This document shows positions 21,598 to 22,490 of a stretch of 22,490 nt of DNA, in pieces; positions within the stretch are counted from its first letter, which is position 1; the number at the start of each line of letters is the position of its first letter. The stretch covers positions 1-22,490 of the forward strand of contig CAWVSY010000057.1 in assembly GCA_963933055.1 (NCBI GenBank), written 5' to 3'. The notes below the pieces were generated by a model, which saw only the letters and a list, made by a program, of their open reading frames with translations, was not told the origin of the DNA and ran no database searches. Origin of the DNA: Oleispira sp963933055 (GTDB lineage: Bacteria; Pseudomonadota; Gammaproteobacteria; Pseudomonadales; Oceanobacteraceae). The position numbers and the translations under genes are program-made.

Positions 21598-22490
21598 ATG
21601 GCGCTTGATTTAACACTTTATAAAGACGACATCCGCAATACCGTTAAACAAGCGCTATTAGAAGATATAGGCACAGACGTTTCGGGTAATTTAAATAGCA
21701 GCGGCGACATCACCGCACAACTAATTCCCGCTGAAAACCAAGCCAAAGCACGCATAATAAGCCGCGACCGCGCGATTATCGCGGGGGCGGCTTGGGTCAA
21801 CGAAGTCTTTGCCCAACTCGACCCAAGCGTCATTATCGACTGGAAAGTAAGCGACGGTGAATGGGTAGAACCGAACCAAGTATTATTCGAACTAACAGGG
21901 TCGGCACGCTCGCTACTTACTGGCGAACGCGCAGCACTCAACTTTCTGCAAAGCTTATCGGGGACTGCCACACTGTGCAGCCATTATGCACAAATGGTCG
22001 AAGGCACTGGGGTTAAACTGCTTGATACTCGCAAAACGTTACCGGGACTTCGTGTAGGCCAAAAATACGCCGTTAGCCTAGTAGATGGCTGCTTTAACCA
22101 TCGAGTTGGGTTATACGATGCTTTCTTAATTAAAGAAAACCACATTCACGCCTGTGGCAGCATCAAAAACGCGGTCGAAAAAGCGCATCAAATTGCACCG
22201 GGTAAAAAAGTCGAAGTCGAAGTGGAATCCATGGAAGAACTCACTACCGCCTTAGAAGCAGGTGCCGACATCATCATGCTCGACAACTTCAGCCCAACTT
22301 TAATGATTGAAGCGGTCGCTTTGAACAAAACCTTTACCAAGACAAAAAATGCTTCAGGTAATGAAAAGCATGCCAAGCTTGAAGCTTCTGGCGGCATCAC
22401 AACAAAGACACTTCGCGCTTATGCCGAAACGGGGGTGGATTATATTTCCATTGGCGCTTTGACTAAAGATTGCACAGCGGTTGATTTATC
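21598..22490 (+). CDS. nadC: Quinolinate phosphoribosyltransferase NadC, 3' end cut by window
   Basis: Converts quinolinate and PRPP to nicotinate mononucleotide, CO2 and pyrophosphate in NAD synthesis. From the ATG at 21598 the frame stays open for 297 codons to the window end and reaches the closing region (TGVDYISIGALTKDCTAVDLS), so only a few residues are probably missing. Active-site marks are DTRKTLPGLR (143-152), NHRVGLYDAFLIKENH (167-182), VEVEVESMEE and MLDN, then EASGGI. The stretch between KYAV and NHR reads SLVDGCF, where homologues usually have a six-residue Gly-Gly-rich segment. GAGAGACTGAAAG precedes the ATG as a weak ribosome-binding site. Its product, nicotinate mononucleotide, is also the substrate of CobT, a metabolic link to the B12 genes that need not imply co-regulation. 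Confidence 0.95.
   Translation, partial: MALDLTLYKDDIRNTVKQALLEDIGTDVSGNLNSSGDITAQLIPAENQAKARIISRDRAIIAGAAWVNEVFAQLDPSVIIDWKVSDGEWVEPNQVLFELTGSARSLLTGERAALNFLQSLSGTATLCSHYAQMVEGTGVKLLDTRKTLPGLRVGQKYAVSLVDGCFNHRVGLYDAFLIKENHIHACGSIKNAVEKAHQIAPGKKVEVEVESMEELTTALEAGADIIMLDNFSPTLMIEAVALNKTFTKTKNASGNEKHAKLEASGGITTKTLRAYAETGVDYISIGALTKDCTAVDL

Noticed and set aside
21618..21971. 117-residue minus-strand frame near the right end
   Set aside because: The plus strand here encodes NadC with recognisable motifs; the antisense frame is a by-product of its codon use.

Overview
This window is chromosomal DNA of a Gammaproteobacterium. The evidence is a linked ampD-ampE pair close to nadC, a homodimeric (AceE-type) pyruvate dehydrogenase E1, a Pseudomonas-like CobQ, and a btuB gene behind a classical cobalamin riboswitch. 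Base composition is moderately AT-rich, and several genes start at GTG or TTG. An aquatic or marine Oceanospirillales-like lineage would fit, but that is a guess; the window has no rRNA or species marker. Every stretch over 300 bases is coding, and I saw no tRNA, rRNA, CRISPR array, insertion sequence, phage gene or attachment site.

Layout. (1) 1-2622, plus strand: a cobalamin riboswitch cut by the window start, then btuB (outer-membrane B12 receptor) and a PduO-type corrinoid adenosyltransferase. (2) 2644-9085, minus strand: a methyl-accepting chemotaxis protein and aceE-aceF (pyruvate dehydrogenase E1 and E2). (3) 9183-12174, minus strand: cbiB-cobD-btuF, tightly packed in that transcription order. 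(4) 12238-13857, plus strand: cobQ, divergent from cbiB. (5) 13891-17147, minus strand: cobU-cobT-cobC-cobS, convergent with cobQ and with very short or overlapping junctions. (6) 17247-18590, plus strand: a PilZ-domain protein and a Mak-like ROK sugar kinase. (7) 18562-20126, minus strand: ampD-ampE. (8) 20231-22490, plus strand: an AGCS sodium:alanine/glycine symporter and nadC, which runs off the window.

How the genes work together. Ten of the genes cover corrinoid uptake and the late steps of cobalamin assembly. BtuB and BtuF bring the corrinoid to the inner membrane. The PduO-type enzyme adenosylates it. CobQ amidates the ring to cobyric acid. CobD makes aminopropanol phosphate, and CbiB attaches it. 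CobU activates cobinamide to GDP-cobinamide. CobT makes alpha-ribazole phosphate, CobC dephosphorylates it, and CobS joins the two halves. No corrin-ring synthesis genes and no btuC/btuD are present here, so the cluster looks like a salvage-and-remodelling set, although those genes could lie elsewhere. Pyruvate dehydrogenase and the chemoreceptor sit inside the B12 region with no obvious functional link.

I found no convincing undescribed system: all 18 protein genes fall into known families. What deserves a second look is smaller: leader structures around btuB, palindromes before the chemoreceptor, a 15-bp tandem repeat in cobC, a matched inverted repeat between ampD and the symporter, and a changed motif in NadC.
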